Assembly: GCA_900551015.1 (NCBI GenBank)
Contig: URUI01000014.1
Location: 1 to 33,950 of the forward strand
Direction: 5' to 3'
DNA: 33,950 bases
Source: an uncultured Collinsella sp.
Lineage (GTDB): Bacteria; Actinomycetota; Coriobacteriia; Coriobacteriales; Coriobacteriaceae
Part shown: positions 1-9,293 of the stretch, in pieces
Position numbering within the stretch: the stretch's first letter is position 1
How the letters are laid out: every line of letters starts with the position of its first letter
Notes under the pieces: generated by a model
What the model saw: only the letters and a program-made list of their open reading frames with translations
Database searches by the model: none
What the model was told of the DNA's origin: nothing
Position numbers and translations under genes: made by a program

Positions 1-171
1 GGTCCGGTCCGACCGGGCCGCGCGGCAAGGAGATATATTGCCAGACCGGAGGGGCCCCGTGGGCGGGAATCTGGGTGTACACATTTCCTACACAATTTGG
101 GATCCGACTAACGTTTGCCAGCCGTTAACTACCGCTCACCGAGCATCTCTTTATATAAGGCAGTCTCATGG
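1..171. other. Non-coding window edge with small stems
   Basis: No convincing coding region. TCCGGTC at 3-9 can pair with GACCGGA at 44-50, and inside it GGCAA at 24-28 can pair with TTGCC at 38-42, so the edge may be the tail of a structured RNA or terminator cut by the window. GGGGCCCC at 51-58 is self-complementary. There is no U-tract and no family could be assigned. Confidence 0.3.
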
Positions 172-1572
172 TTAAAGCGGATACGTTCCCCTAGCTAAAG
201 CACAGCCAGCATCGAGCAACTCATCACGTTCTTCCACCGAGAACCCCTCGGCGTAGACGCGCACCACTGGTTCGGTCCCGCTAGGACGGACCAGCAGCCA
301 CGTGTCATCCTCGAATGCTAAACGCAAGCCATCCATATGACTAACGTTTTGCGGCACCTTGCCACAAATCGACTTGGGGTTTACGCCCGGCAGCAGGGTT
401 CGTAACGTTTCGGCATCTTCGGCCTCAAGGCGCAAATCGCGTCGACCGTAACTCGTCTTACCAAAACTGTCCTCGAGTTGGTCGACCAGAACGCCCAAAG
501 GCGCGTCCGTCTTTGCCATAAGCTCACACAGAATCAGACAGGCGAGGATTCCATCGCGCTCGGGCATATGCGCGGCGATGCCGATACCACCGGCTTCCTC
601 GCCGCCTATGAGGACGCCACCCTTCTTCATCTCTGCCGCTATATATTTGAAACCGACTGGTTTGACGGTCACGCGGCAGCCAAGCGCCTCGGCAATGCGA
701 CGCACGAGCGTCGAGCACGAAAGATTGACGACGACGCGTCCCTCCAAATTACGAAATTGAACCAAGTCGCCCAAAACGAGCGCCATGATCTGATGCGGAT
801 GTATATATCTGCCGCGCTCGTCAACCGCGCCGATACGGTCGGCGTCGCCGTCGGTCACCAGGCCAGCGCAAGCTCCGTCCTCGATAACCGTATGCTCGCA
901 AGCGTCCACCCACGGCTCAACGGGGTCGGGGCAGATATCTTCTTGGTCAGGCGCCTGCCCGGCGTGAATCTCGTGCACCTCAACGCCAAGCTCGCGCAGC
1001 AAGTCGGCTAGATAGCCCTGGGCTGCGCCGCCCATGGGGTCAACAACCACGCGCAGGTGCGCGGCGCGGATGGCTTCGGCATCGACAAACGATGCCACCG
1101 CTTGCATATAGTCAGGAATGATATCCGCGGTGCGATATTGCCCCTCGATCCCCATTGGCTCGGGAGCCATGGTCTCTTCGAGCTCTTCGATGACATCCTG
1201 GTTGGCGGTCGAGCCGTCACCCATGCGAATCTTGAGACACAGATAACCCTGCGGATGATGGGACCCCGTCACCATGAGCGCGCCGCACGCCTCACCGTCA
1301 TAAGCCGCCGCCCACGTAAGGGCAGGGGTCGGAACAGGTCGCGAAGCGAGCACGGCGTCTAGCCCGTGCGCTGCTAGCACACCCGCCGCAAGCTCAGCGA
1401 ACTCGCGCGCCAGGGGCCGAGTGTCGAACCCTATATATACCGTTTTGCCCGGATTGGTCTTTTGCCACAACTCGCCGACGGCATCGGCGATACGGGCAAC
1501 GTTATCGGCAGTGAAGTCCTCATCGACGCGAGCGCGCCAACCGTCAGTTCCAAAATGAATTATCGCGCACAC
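172..1572 (-). CDS. Phosphoglucomutase/phosphomannomutase family protein
   Basis: An alpha-D-phosphohexomutase of about 466 residues, which interconverts hexose 1- and 6-phosphates through a phosphoserine. All four family signatures are visible. The phosphoserine loop reads TGSHHP, where most relatives have TASHNP. The metal loop is DGDADR, the sugar-specificity loop is GEEAGG, and the C-terminal phosphate loop is RPSGTEP. The start chosen is GTG at 1572, because GAGGTG lies 7 nt upstream and the protein then begins just before the typical FGTDGWRA segment. An ATG at 1656 would add 28 unlikely residues. Substrate (glucose, mannose or glucosamine phosphate) cannot be decided from the sequence. 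A terminator separates it from the methyltransferase gene upstream, so it is probably a separate unit, although I see no clear promoter. Confidence 0.9.
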   Translation of the reverse strand: MCAIIHFGTDGWRARVDEDFTADNVARIADAVGELWQKTNPGKTVYIGFDTRPLAREFAELAAGVLAAHGLDAVLASRPVPTPALTWAAAYDGEACGALMVTGSHHPQGYLCLKIRMGDGSTANQDVIEELEETMAPEPMGIEGQYRTADIIPDYMQAVASFVDAEAIRAAHLRVVVDPMGGAAQGYLADLLRELGVEVHEIHAGQAPDQEDICPDPVEPWVDACEHTVIEDGACAGLVTDGDADRIGAVDERGRYIHPHQIMALVLGDLVQFRNLEGRVVVNLSCSTLVRRIAEALGCRVTVKPVGFKYIAAEMKKGGVLIGGEEAGGIGIAAHMPERDGILACLILCELMAKTDAPLGVLVDQLEDSFGKTSYGRRDLRLEAEDAETLRTLLPGVNPKSICGKVPQNVSHMDGLRLAFEDDTWLLVRPSGTEPVVRVYAEGFSVEERDELLDAGCALARGTYPL

Positions 1573-1696
1573 GCGCAGACACCTCACAGTGTTTGGATCA
1601 TGGTACGCATGAGGTATACCCGCGATACACGCTCGGCAACCTGCCGGCACCAGCATTCACCATTTGGGCAAATGCTGCCGAGGACATGCAGGCAAT

Positions 1697-1725
1697 AAAA
1701 AAACCGCCCCGTATGGAGCGGTTTT
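1697..1725 (-). terminator. Rho-independent terminator after the homocysteine methyltransferase
   Basis: AAAACCGC at 1700-1707 pairs with GCGGTTTT at 1718-1725. Read on the minus strand, the hairpin is followed by a run of seven T. It lies 5 nt after the stop codon at 1731, so it ends the DtxR-methyltransferase unit. Confidence 0.85.
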
Positions 1726-1730
1726 GCCCT

Positions 1731-2624
1731 TTATATATCGAGCGCCTCGGCCATCGCTGCCGTAGTGATTGCCGTGGTTCCACAGCAACTGCCCACCATT
1801 GCGGCACCGGCATGTCTCCATTCGATGCATGCGCGCGCGAAAGCTTCGGGGTTCTCGTGCCATACGGGGCCATCCTGAGTCTGGACCGGATCGCCCACGT
1901 TGGGACGCACCGTGACGGGAGTAGTCGCCGATGCAACCATCCTGGGCACCGCCGCGTTCGCGGCCGCAAGCGAACAGCAATTAACACCAACCGAGTTTGC
2001 GCCGTGTTTTTCGGCGTACAAAACGGCCGCCTCGATGTTGAGGCCATCGCCCAACAGGTCGCCCTTATCGTCAACGACAAAACTCACCAGAACAGGCATG
2101 CCGTCGGCGGCATCTCGGGCGCCGGCAAGCATGGGCTGCAAATTACGGATAGACGTCACCGTCTCGATCAGCAGACCGTCAACACCAGCATTGAGCAAGG
2201 CGTGCGCCTGTTCGCGCGCAATGCCTCGGATCTCACGAAACTCGGCCGAGTCCTCGGCAAACCACTCAATACCGATCGGACCCATCGAGCCCAGCAGCAG
2301 CTGAGGGTGCGCCTGGCGGGCATCGTCGACGGCCCCGCGATTGACCTCCGCCACGGACGGCGCAATCTGGTCGTGCTTGAGGGCATAGCTTGATGCCTGA
2401 AAGGTATTGGTAATGAGTACCTGCGCGCCGGCGGCGACATACAAGCGATGGATACGAGAAACGGTCTGCGGCTCTGCCAGATTCCAAAACGCCGGTGGAA
2501 TATCGGCGGCGTCGTACTCACTCAACAGAACACTGCCCATGGGGCCCTGCGCCAACAAGGTCTCGCTCGACAAGCGGCGCGTAAGTTCCTCGGCACCAAA
2601 GCGGTTGTAATAACTCGTATCCAT
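1731..2624 (-). CDS. Homocysteine S-methyltransferase family protein
   Basis: A 297-residue (beta/alpha)8 methyltransferase of the BHMT/MmuM/MetH N-domain family, which transfers a methyl group to homocysteine to make methionine. The zinc ligands are visible as GVNCC (Cys 216/217) and GSCCGT (Cys 280/281). The N-terminal region carries the family GPMGSVLL glycine segment. At about 300 residues it is a stand-alone enzyme, not a full cobalamin methionine synthase, so the methyl donor is probably S-methylmethionine or a similar compound; this is inference. The ATG at 2624 is 10 nt after the stop of the DtxR-family gene, so the two are co-transcribed and this zinc enzyme is probably under the same metal-responsive control. 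Confidence 0.88.
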   Translation of the reverse strand: MDTSYYNRFGAEELTRRLSSETLLAQGPMGSVLLSEYDAADIPPAFWNLAEPQTVSRIHRLYVAAGAQVLITNTFQASSYALKHDQIAPSVAEVNRGAVDDARQAHPQLLLGSMGPIGIEWFAEDSAEFREIRGIAREQAHALLNAGVDGLLIETVTSIRNLQPMLAGARDAADGMPVLVSFVVDDKGDLLGDGLNIEAAVLYAEKHGANSVGVNCCSLAAANAAVPRMVASATTPVTVRPNVGDPVQTQDGPVWHENPEAFARACIEWRHAGAAMVGSCCGTTAITTAAMAEALDI

Positions 2625-2634
2625 ATATATCCCG

Positions 2635-3057
2635 CTATTCCTCGACGCTGATTCCCTGCTTTTCGAGATAGGCGAGCCAGCGGTTCATCGTGTCCTCGGA
2701 TAGCGCATGCTCCATCATGCAGGCCTCGGAATCGGCTCGCTCAAATTCGACACCGAGCTCCTGAACCAAAAACGTGCGGACGAGGCGATGACGGTACCAG
2801 ATAGCCGTGCCAACCTCGCGGCCGCGATCGGTCAGGACTACCTTGCCGTAGTGCGATTGCTCGACAAGCTCGGATGCCTTGAGCGCCGAAACCGCTTTAT
2901 TGACCGATGCCTTGGAGACGCCAAGGCGCTGCGCGATGTCGACCGATCGCACGCCGTTGGTTTCCCCCTCTTCGCTTTCAATGCGAACCATGCACTCCAA
3001 GTAGTCTTCGTTCGCCACCGTCAGATGTAGTTCGCGCGAGCTATTTGTCGTATCCAT
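2635..3057 (-). CDS. DtxR/MntR-family metal-dependent transcription regulator
   Basis: About 140 residues from the ATG at 3057, preceded by AGAAGGGACGGAAG; an in-frame upstream start at 3078 is less likely. An N-terminal winged helix-turn-helix (residues 17-80, with DIAQRLGVSKASVNKAVSAL as recognition region) is followed by the dimerisation and metal-binding helices. Metal ligands can be placed by spacing. D18 and E21 match MntR D8 and E11, H90 matches MntR H77, and C113, E116 and H117 match DtxR C102, E105 and H106. The site is therefore a mix of manganese- and iron-sensor types. There is no SH3-like third domain, as in MntR. It is divergent from pepT across a perfect palindrome that probably is its operator, and it leads an operon with the homocysteine methyltransferase. 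Confidence 0.9.
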   Translation of the reverse strand: MDTTNSSRELHLTVANEDYLECMVRIESEEGETNGVRSVDIAQRLGVSKASVNKAVSALKASELVEQSHYGKVVLTDRGREVGTAIWYRHRLVRTFLVQELGVEFERADSEACMMEHALSEDTMNRWLAYLEKQGISVEE

Positions 3058-3110
3058 GATCTTCCGTCCCTTCTGCATTCAATGGCTGATTCTACCCCAT
3101 CCAAGCGTCG

Positions 3111-3130
3111 CGGTATGCCGTGGCATACCG
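3111..3130. promoter_or_regulatory. 20-bp palindrome between divergent DtxR-type regulator and pepT (putative operator)
   Basis: CGGTATGCC and GGCATACCG are perfect 9-bp arms around a 2-bp centre. On the minus strand TAGAAT (3089-3094) is a plausible -10 for the regulator gene. On the plus strand TAGAGT (3134-3139) is a plausible -10 for pepT. With 17-nt spacing the palindrome covers the -35 region of both, which fits a repressor site acting on two promoters. Size and symmetry suit a DtxR-family dimer, but the assignment to this regulator is inference. Confidence 0.65.
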
Positions 3131-3177
3131 TGCTAGAGTTCTTGTTGCACACGACGACCAAGATTGGAGCGGTCTTT

Positions 3178-4425
3178 ATGGAAAACACCACCACGAACCC
3201 CGATGTCCTCGAGCGCTTTTTGCGCTACGTCCAGATCAACACGCAGTCCGAGGATGCAAACTGCGACCAGGTACCCTCGAGCGTCGTTCAGTTTGACCTT
3301 GCCAACGTGCTGGCTGAAGAGCTGCGCGAGCTTGGTGCGGAAGATGTCCACGTGACCGAGCATGCCTATGTCTGCGCGCATATCCCCGCAAGTGCGGGCG
3401 CTGAGGACAAGCCCGCCCTTGGCCTGATCGCCCATCTCGACACCACCGAAGTTGCACCGGGCGCCGGCGTGAAGCCGCACATCGTACACTACGAAGGCGG
3501 CGACCTGGTCTGCGGCACGGTTGACGGTAAGCCCGTTGCCATGAGTACCGCCAAGCTTCCCGCCCTGAACGACCTCGCGGGTGAGGACCTGGTCTGCAGC
3601 GATGGCACCACGCTGCTGGGCGCGGACGACAAGGCAGGCGTCGCCGAGATCATGTCGCTTGTCGCGCGTATCGCTCAGGACCCCTCTCTGCCCCATCCCG
3701 CACTCGGCATTTGCTTCTGCCCTGACGAGGAGATCGGTCACGGAGCCGAGCTGTTGGATATCGATACCTTTGGCTGCAAGTACGCCTACACGGTCGACGG
3801 CGGCCCCATCGGCGAGCTGGAGTGGGAGTGCTTTAACGCCGCCGAGGCGACCATCCGCTTTGAGGGCCAGTCCATCCACCCGGGCGACGCCAAGGGCCGT
3901 ATGGTCAACGCAGGCAATCTGTTCTGCGACTTCAACGCGTTGCTCCCCTACGTGCAGCGCCCGGAGTATACGGAAGGCTACGAGGGCTTTTATCACCTTG
4001 AGGGTGTATCTGCGACCGTCGATCACGCCACGGCGCGCTATATCGTCCGTGATCACGATGCCGCCAAGTTCCAGCAGAAACTCGACCTTATTGATGCCGC
4101 CGCCTCGATGCTCAACCAGCGTCTGGGTGAGGAGCGCGTGACGGTCGAGATTAAGCAGCAGTATCGAAATATGGCCGAGATCGTTCGTGACTATCCCGAG
4201 CTTATTGATGTTGCCAAGGAAGCCTACCTTGCCTGCGGCGTTGAGCCCCAAGTGCTGCCGATTCGTGGCGGCACCGACGGCGCTCAGCTGTCGTTCCGCG
4301 GTCTGCCCTGCCCCAACCTTTCCACCGGCGGCTATTGCTACCACGGCGTCAACGAGTTCGTCCCGGTCAGTTCGCTCGTCAAGATGACCGACGTGCTCCA
4401 GGAGCTCGTCGCCCGCTTTGCATAA
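3178..4425 (+). CDS. pepT: Peptidase T (tripeptide aminopeptidase)
   Basis: A 415-residue M20B metallopeptidase that removes the N-terminal residue of tripeptides in the cytoplasm. Diagnostic segments are HLDT (residues 86-89, metal His and Asp), DGTTLLGADDKAG (bridging Asp about 150), PDEEIGHGA (catalytic and metal Glu 184/185), TVDGG (Asp 207) and, near the C-terminus, GGTDGAQLSF with GGYCYHG. These match PepT closely rather than other M20 proteins. The ATG at 3178 has GGAG 9 nt upstream; an in-frame ATG at 3082 would add 32 residues lying over the promoter and palindrome. It is the only plus-strand gene in the window and ends in a very strong terminator. Confidence 0.95.
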   Translation: MENTTTNPDVLERFLRYVQINTQSEDANCDQVPSSVVQFDLANVLAEELRELGAEDVHVTEHAYVCAHIPASAGAEDKPALGLIAHLDTTEVAPGAGVKPHIVHYEGGDLVCGTVDGKPVAMSTAKLPALNDLAGEDLVCSDGTTLLGADDKAGVAEIMSLVARIAQDPSLPHPALGICFCPDEEIGHGAELLDIDTFGCKYAYTVDGGPIGELEWECFNAAEATIRFEGQSIHPGDAKGRMVNAGNLFCDFNALLPYVQRPEYTEGYEGFYHLEGVSATVDHATARYIVRDHDAAKFQQKLDLIDAAASMLNQRLGEERVTVEIKQQYRNMAEIVRDYPELIDVAKEAYLACGVEPQVLPIRGGTDGAQLSFRGLPCPNLSTGGYCYHGVNEFVPVSSLVKMTDVLQELVARFA

Positions 4426-4450
4426 GCCTGGCCGCTCAAGCCTAAAAGAC

Positions 4451-4488
4451 AAACCGCCCCGTCCTCTACAGAGGACGGGGCGGTTTTT
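4451..4488 (+). terminator. Strong rho-independent terminator after pepT
   Basis: A perfect 16-bp stem (4451-4466 with 4471-4486, beginning AAACCGCCCC) closes a 4-nt loop and is followed by T residues to 4488. The A residues on the opposite side may let it work in both directions against the convergent LCP gene. Confidence 0.93.
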
Positions 4489-4569
4489 GTACAGGGAGTG
4501 TCCCTAACTGCCGGCAGAAAAGGAACGTCCCCAAGTGCCGCAAAATGACGAGATCCACTCTCGCTTTGT
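4489..4569. repeat. Degenerate palindromic repeat remnants
   Basis: This stretch holds fragments of the palindrome families found elsewhere in the window: AGGGAGTGTCCCT around 4493-4505, CTGCCGGCAG at about 4508-4517, and GGAACGTCCCCAAGTGCC around 4520. No reading frame or gene signal was seen. Confidence 0.45.
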
Positions 4570-4631
4570 GGGTAGTCATTGGGGACGTTCTTGTTTGACT
4601 AGTCGTTTAAGAACGTCCCCAATGACTACCC
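4570..4631. repeat. REP-like palindrome R1 (GGGGACGTTCTT family)
   Basis: Perfect 23-bp inverted arms (4570-4592 and 4609-4631) containing GTAGTCATTGGGGACG flank a 16-nt loop with the palindrome GACTAGTC. The same loop and arms recur at 20167-20222 and, diverged, at 21695-21750. It stands just left of structured-element copy A. Confidence 0.85.
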
Positions 4632-4675
4632 AACGACTAGTCCGGACCAAGGCAACGCCGATGTTTTGGCAACGA

Positions 4676-4822
4676 CAGCGAAAACCCGCCAGAGCGAGCA
4701 AGGTGCCTTGAAACGAGGCGGCATTGATCTTTTGATCATGCCGCCGAAGTTGAAAGGCAGATTGCCGCTCTGGCGGGTTTGCAGCGTCAACTGGTTACGC
4801 GGGCTGGTAAGCCCGCGTAACC
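4676..4822 (+). repeat. Structured intergenic element, copy A
   Basis: CAGCG at 4676 is followed by a perfect 15-bp closing stem (4682-4696 with 4766-4780), a bulged A (4697), GCAA/TTGC, an internal loop GGT/AGA, a GCCTT/AAGGC helix, GAAA/TTGA, and a variable hairpin with a GGCGGCAT stem. After GCAGCGTC (4781-4788), a second 13-bp hairpin with loop GGTA (4793-4822) ends directly at the stop codon of the LCP gene. Strand is given only for orientation of the shared sequence; the transcribed strand is unknown. Confidence 0.8.
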
Positions 4823-6058
4823 CTAATAATTGGCTTCGTAGCCGTTGCCGTCGCCGGTGGGCTCTTCGTAGTAGTCCGAATCGCTCGAATCGCTTGAGTC
4901 ATCGGAATCGTCAGAGCTGACCGATGAGGTTGCGGTACCGTTTGCGTAATCGTCAGACGTGTTGTTGTTCAGGTCGCCGATCGTAGAGCTGGAACCGTCG
5001 GAAAGACCCATGGTGTTGGGACCCTTGGGATCCTTGCCAGCATCGACGCGCTCCATCATTTCCTTGAGCTCGTCCTCGTAGACAAAGACGTAGCTCACAC
5101 CGTCGATCATGGTGCTGTCGTCGGCGTACGAGGGCAGGTTGGCCGAGTAGATACCGTCGACATCCATACCGCGCATGGCGTTGACCGTAGCCACGATATC
5201 CTGAACGCTCATATCGGTTACGAGCATATCGGACAGCGAATTAACCAGGCCAAAGATCTTCGTGGCATCGAAGTTATTGAGAATCTGGTTGGCAAGGGCG
5301 CCAAGCACCTGACGCTGGTGGCGCATGCGCGTGTAATCGCCGTCGGCATAGGTGTAGCGGCAGCGGGCATAGGTAAGGGCGGTGGCACCGTCCATATGCT
5401 GCTGGCCAGCGGTAATCTTAATATCCAGGTGCTCGGGGTCGTCAACATCATCGGTTGCGTTAATGTCGATACCGCCAACCGAATCAATCAGCGCCTGCAT
5501 ACCGTCGAAGCTGACCTCGGCATAGTGGGAAATCTGAACACCGCACAGCTCGTTGACCGCCTCGACCATGGCCTCGGCGCCGCCAACGGTATGGCAGGCG
5601 TTGATCTTCATGGTCTCGCCCTTGTACTCGACCTTGGTGTCGCGCGGAACGGAAATGAGCGTCGCCTGCTTTTGCGTGGGGTCGATGCGTGCCAGGATAA
5701 TCGAGTCGGCACGATACGTATCCTCGCCCGGACGGCCGTCGGTACCAAGAAGCAGCACGTAGAACGGATCCTTTGCCTCATCGGTGTCAACCAGAACCCG
5801 ACGCAGATTGTCGGTAATGACATTAGAATCGCCGAGCTTGCCCATAATGGTGGCAAACCACAGGCCGGCAGCGGTAGTGGCACTCAACAGCACGCCAAGC
5901 ACGACAATGAGCGCGACGTGACGAATCGTGTGGCTACGACGACGTTGGCGAGCGCGCTCGGAATAGCGAGCCACGTTATCGCGACTGTAGATCTTGGCCT
6001 GCGCACCAGTTGAGGGTCTTCGGGTGGTGGTATCTGCGAGGGGCTTTTTATTAAACAT
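4823..6058 (-). CDS. LytR-CpsA-Psr (LCP) family cell-wall polymer transferase
   Basis: About 411 residues. A basic cytoplasmic tail (residues 1-42) precedes one membrane helix (about 43-67, ALIVVLGVLLSATTAAGLWF). The extracytoplasmic LCP domain follows, with LLLGTDGRPGEDTYRADSI, SVPRDTKV, and the arginine-rich RCRYTYADGDYTRMRHQRQ near residue 245. LCP enzymes attach teichoic-acid-like or capsular polymers from undecaprenyl-phosphate carriers to peptidoglycan. The last 60 or so residues are Ser/Asp/Asn-rich and low in complexity. The ATG at 6058 was chosen; a TTG two codons upstream is also possible. It begins 12 nt after the murA stop, so the two wall genes are co-transcribed. Its stop codon touches structured-element copy A. 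Confidence 0.9.
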   Translation of the reverse strand: MFNKKPLADTTTRRPSTGAQAKIYSRDNVARYSERARQRRRSHTIRHVALIVVLGVLLSATTAAGLWFATIMGKLGDSNVITDNLRRVLVDTDEAKDPFYVLLLGTDGRPGEDTYRADSIILARIDPTQKQATLISVPRDTKVEYKGETMKINACHTVGGAEAMVEAVNELCGVQISHYAEVSFDGMQALIDSVGGIDINATDDVDDPEHLDIKITAGQQHMDGATALTYARCRYTYADGDYTRMRHQRQVLGALANQILNNFDATKIFGLVNSLSDMLVTDMSVQDIVATVNAMRGMDVDGIYSANLPSYADDSTMIDGVSYVFVYEDELKEMMERVDAGKDPKGPNTMGLSDGSSSTIGDLNNNTSDDYANGTATSSVSSDDSDDSSDSSDSDYYEEPTGDGNGYEANY

Positions 6059-6070
6059 AGGCAACCTGTA

Positions 6071-7354
6071 TTAGTAGATGACGGGATCGGGGACGGTAGC
6101 ATGCTCGACATGCGCGCCGAGCGCCTGCAGCTTTTCGACAAACTGCTCGTAGCCGCGCTTGATGTGATGGATAGCCGAAACCTCGGTCGTCCCGTCGGCG
6201 ATCAAGCCCGCTACGACGAGGGCCGCTCCGCCGCGCAGATCGGGCGAGGTAACCTGTGCACCCGAGAAGCCCTTGACGCCATGAATCATGGCATGATGGC
6301 TCTCGATACGAATGTCGGCACCCATGCGCACCAGCTCAGAGGCAAACATAAAGCGATTCTCGAAGATGTTCTCGGTAATAACGGAACTGCCGTCGGCAAG
6401 GGCGGAGAGCACCATAATCTGCGCCTGCATGTCGGTCGGGAAACCGGGGAACGGAAGCGTCTGGATGTCGACCGGCTTGATACGCTCGGCACGGTTCACA
6501 TGGACGCCATCCTCGACGCGCTCGCAGTCGATACCCATGAGCTCCATCTTCTTGAGCACCATGCCCAAATGAATGGGGCAAAAGCCCGTGACATCGACAC
6601 CGCGATCGTCCGCCATCAACGCACCGGCGACGATAAAGGTACCGGCCTCGATGCGGTCGCCCACCACGCGATGGATAACGGGATGGAGCTCTTCCACGCC
6701 TTCGATAGTCACGACGGGCGTACCGGCGCCAACAATCTTGGCGCCCATCTCGTTGAGCATGTTAGCGAGATCGACGATCTCGGGCTCGCGGGCGGCATTG
6801 TCGATAACCGTGGTGCCCTGTGCGCGCACAGAGGCCATGATGAGATTCTCGGTCGCACCGACGCTGGCGAACTCGAGCGTGACGGTGGTACCGCGCAGAC
6901 CTTGGGGCGCATTAGCGTTGATGTAACCGTGGGCGGTATCGAACTCAACGCCCAGGGCCTCAAGACCAAGAATGTGCATATCGATCTTACGAGCACCCAG
7001 GTTGCAGCCGCCCGGCATGGCAATTTTGGCGCGATGGAAGCGGCCCAGCAGGGGCCCCATGACGGCGGTGGAAGCGCGCATCTTGGCAACGAGCTCGTAG
7101 GGGGCCTCCCATGAATCGACCTGAGAGGTATCAATCTCGAGCGTGTGCTCGTCGAGAACATCGATCGTAGCGCCCATGCCCTTGAGCACCTTGCCCATCA
7201 CGTGGACATCGGAAATATCGGGCACGTTCTGCAGCGTCGTCTTGCCCGGCGCCAGAAGCGTTGCCGCCATGAGTTTGAGCGCGGAGTTCTTGGCGCCCGA
7301 GACGGGCACGGAGCCTCCGATGGCGTGGCCACCCTCAACGCGGATAATATCCAA
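6071..7354 (-). CDS. murA: UDP-N-acetylglucosamine 1-carboxyvinyltransferase
   Basis: A 427-residue EPSP-synthase-fold enzyme catalysing the first committed step of peptidoglycan synthesis, enolpyruvyl transfer from PEP to UDP-GlcNAc. The N-terminus has GGHAIGGSVPVSGAKNSAL (with Lys 22) and the catalytic loop PGGCNLGARKIDMHI retains Cys 117, the residue alkylated by fosfomycin. The C-terminal LRGGAALVVAGLIADG segment is also typical. The start is TTG at 7354, preceded by AAAGGG at suitable distance; no ATG or GTG fits the conserved N-terminus. A terminator separates it from atpC, so it probably has its own promoter in a short gap or depends on readthrough. Confidence 0.96.
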   Translation of the reverse strand: MDIIRVEGGHAIGGSVPVSGAKNSALKLMAATLLAPGKTTLQNVPDISDVHVMGKVLKGMGATIDVLDEHTLEIDTSQVDSWEAPYELVAKMRASTAVMGPLLGRFHRAKIAMPGGCNLGARKIDMHILGLEALGVEFDTAHGYINANAPQGLRGTTVTLEFASVGATENLIMASVRAQGTTVIDNAAREPEIVDLANMLNEMGAKIVGAGTPVVTIEGVEELHPVIHRVVGDRIEAGTFIVAGALMADDRGVDVTGFCPIHLGMVLKKMELMGIDCERVEDGVHVNRAERIKPVDIQTLPFPGFPTDMQAQIMVLSALADGSSVITENIFENRFMFASELVRMGADIRIESHHAMIHGVKGFSGAQVTSPDLRGGAALVVAGLIADGTTEVSAIHHIKRGYEQFVEKLQALGAHVEHATVPDPVIY

Positions 7355-7367
7355 GGTCTACCCTTTC

Positions 7368-7406
7368 AAAAAGCATGCCCGGGGTGGCTGGGCCATCCCG
7401 GGCATG
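7368..7406 (-). terminator. Rho-independent terminator after the ATP synthase operon
   Basis: CATGCCCGGG (7374-7383) pairs with CCCGGGCATG (7397-7406), and the inner TGG/CCA can extend the stem. On the minus strand five T follow. It lies between the atpC stop and the murA start. Confidence 0.85.
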
Positions 7407-7442
7407 ATGTGTTCGCAAATGGTCGAACGCTAAATCGTTTGA

Positions 7443-7835
7443 CTATTGGGCAAGCTTGAGCTTACACCATGCGATTTCATTATAGAGGTAGGCGCGGCGT
7501 GCATCATCCTCCGACAAATTACCCAGCTTCTCTTCAAAACCTTGAATATCAGCTTTAAGCTTGTCGGCATCGACGGTCGCCAAATCGCAAGCGCGCTCGG
7601 CGAGAACGGTCACGACATCGTCCGCAACCTGGGCATAGCCGCCGGCCACGGCAAACGTGTGGTCGACAGTGCCCATGGCCTTATCGGAAACGCGAACGTA
7701 ACCGCGGTCGATCGTGCAGATCTCGCTGGAGTGAGCAGGCAGGACGCCAAACTCGCCATCCGTGGACGGAATCGACACAAACGCAGCGTCGCCCTCATAG
7801 GCGCAGCTCACGGGGCACACGATGCGGATACGCAT
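7443..7835 (-). CDS. atpC: ATP synthase F1 subunit epsilon
   Basis: A 130-residue rotor-stalk subunit. The N-terminal beta-sandwich carries STDGEFGVLPAHSSEI, close to the usual GxxGVLPxH segment, and GGYAQVADDVVTVLAERA. The C-terminal helical hairpin (about 85-130) can act as an autoinhibitor in this family. The ATG at 7835 lies 3 nt after the atpD stop. It is the last gene of the atp operon and is followed by a terminator. Confidence 0.93.
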   Translation of the reverse strand: MRIRIVCPVSCAYEGDAAFVSIPSTDGEFGVLPAHSSEICTIDRGYVRVSDKAMGTVDHTFAVAGGYAQVADDVVTVLAERACDLATVDADKLKADIQGFEEKLGNLSEDDARRAYLYNEIAWCKLKLAQ

Positions 7836-7838
7836 AAC

Positions 7839-9292
<1,454 letters not shown>

Positions 9293-9293
<1 letters not shown>

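Noticed and set aside
4570..4822. Insertion sequence or MITE with transposase
   Set aside because: The palindromes have no coding sequence, no terminal inverted repeats bounding the whole unit and no target duplication that I can see. They are listed as repeats instead.
4676..4822. Copy A as an ordinary rho-independent terminator for the LCP gene
   Set aside because: The first hairpin after the stop has no U-tract, copies C and D have none after either stem, and the conserved internal loops are not explained by termination alone.
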